A stretch of 31,117 nucleotides of DNA from CAZLGO01 sp964559295 (GTDB lineage: Archaea; Methanobacteriota; Methanobacteria; Methanobacteriales; Methanobacteriaceae), in the NCBI GenBank assembly GCA_964559295.1, contig CAZLGO010000009.1:1-31117 (forward strand), read 5' to 3'. Positions 30,576 through 31,117 of this stretch are shown here, in pieces. The notes beneath the pieces are model-generated. The model was not told the DNA's origin and searched no databases. It saw only the letters and a program-made list of their open reading frames with translations. Made by a program: the position numbers and the translations under genes. Position 1 is the first letter of the stretch. Each line of letters opens with the position of its first letter.

Positions 30576-31117
30576 ATGAAAAAAGCTTTGATATCAATAG
30601 CATTCATGGTTTCATTAGTTCTTGGAACAATATCCATAAACCCTGCTGTAGCAGGAGACATTCCGATATGCACAGCTCCAGGATACCAAGATGAGCCTGC
30701 AATTTATGGAGATAAAATAATATGGAGAGATACGAGGAATGGTAATTCGGATATCTACATGTACGATCTTTCAACTGGAACAGAAACCCCAATATGCACG
30801 GCTTCAAAAAACCAACGCGTGCCTGCAATCTATGGTAATAAAATAGTCTGGGCAGATGAGAGAGGCTACCCTAATGAATATATTCGCATGTACGATCTTT
30901 CAACAGGGAGAGAAACCCTGGTATGCAAAGCCCATATTGATCAACCATGGCACCTTGCATTTTATGGAGACAAAATAGTCTGGAGTGAATCTTTTGGTAT
31001 AGGTACATACTTGGATATCTATATGTACGATCTTTCAACAGGGAAAAAATGTCCGATATGCATAGCTCTAGGTGAACAGGACTGCGCTGAAATCTATGGA
31101 GACAAAATAGTCTGGCA
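30576..31117 (+). CDS. Secreted beta-propeller repeat protein (5' part, cut by window end)
   Basis: ATG 30576 follows GGAGGTGA and opens a frame that is still open at the window end (180 complete codons). A signal peptide is clear: MKKALISIAFMVSLVLGTIS, ending PAVAG near residue 27. Four repeats of about 43-45 residues follow, each with the pattern PAIYGDKIIW...DIYMYDLSTG...PICTA. This is the TolB-like/WD-like surface beta-propeller repeat common in methanogen extracellular proteins. Partial codon-level identity of repeats (TACGATCTTTCAAC recurs three times) indicates recent duplication. A role in adhesion or the cell surface is inferred from family precedent only. The C-terminus lies outside the window. 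Confidence 0.85.
   Translation, partial: MKKALISIAFMVSLVLGTISINPAVAGDIPICTAPGYQDEPAIYGDKIIWRDTRNGNSDIYMYDLSTGTETPICTASKNQRVPAIYGNKIVWADERGYPNEYIRMYDLSTGRETLVCKAHIDQPWHLAFYGDKIVWSESFGIGTYLDIYMYDLSTGKKCPICIALGEQDCAEIYGDKIVW

Noticed and set aside
30334..30603. Minus-strand open frame of 89 codons
   Set aside because: It overlaps the hairpin, the ribosome site and the signal peptide of the propeller gene, and its sequence resembles no family I know.
1..31117. CRISPR arrays, tRNA or rRNA genes
   Set aside because: No regularly spaced repeats and no tRNA or rRNA-like sequences were seen; the only regular DNA repeats are coding repeats in the beta-propeller gene.

Overview
This AT-rich window comes from an archaeon, most likely a methanogen or a methanogen-related euryarchaeon. 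The evidence is the archaeal exosome/proteasome/RNase P supercluster, archaeal L15e, L37Ae and RpoP, prefoldin beta, archaeal riboflavin synthase, BRE/TATA-type promoters, an FrhB-like (F420-hydrogenase beta family) protein, and the split archaeal glutamate synthase. I cannot resolve the lineage from this window.

Layout. (1) 167-2853: cbiM-cbiN-cbiQ-cbiO, an ECF-type cobalt importer. (2) 2937-3959: a small unknown membrane protein and archaeal riboflavin synthase. (3) 4116-11763: an information-processing supercluster encoding L15e, a COG1325 RNA-binding protein, RNase P components Rnp3 and Rnp2, proteasome alpha, SBDS, exosome Rrp4/Rrp41/Rrp42, L37Ae, RpoP, a Brix-domain protein, Pcc1, prefoldin beta and a DUF3194 protein. 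Rrp4 is interrupted by an in-frame TGA at the S1/KH boundary. (4) 11764-12600: about 0.8 kb with no intact gene, holding inverted repeats and a decayed insertion sequence with recognisable ends. (5) 12592-19890: a 1772-residue CobN-like protein with a signal peptide and a C-terminal membrane anchor, followed by a separately promoted operon of a cysteine-motif membrane protein (DUF2162-like), a MotA/TolQ/ExbB-like channel and a DUF2149 protein with an ExbD-like transmembrane Asp. Both promoters carry the same 39-bp operator-like palindrome, so the four genes look like one regulon and possibly one energised cell-surface metal or tetrapyrrole system. (6) 20027-21840: a HisA-related TIM barrel, a PfkB kinase and a small membrane protein on the opposite strand. 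(7) 21993-25830: pdxS and pdxT (PLP synthase), separated by two glycosyltransferases. (8) 25818-30012: archaeal glutamate synthase as four overlapping or closely spaced genes (glutaminase, GXGXG domain, FrhB-like, FMN/ferredoxin synthase). The FrhB-like protein appears circularly permuted. (9) 30013-31117: a non-coding stretch with a strong hairpin, then the start of a secreted beta-propeller protein cut by the window end.

The most notable items are the surface CobN/ExbB-like regulon and its twin operators, the permuted FrhB-like subunit of the glutamate synthase operon, the interrupted rrp4, and the IS remnant beside the CobN locus. All family assignments were made by eye from motifs and remembered family features; no database search was run.
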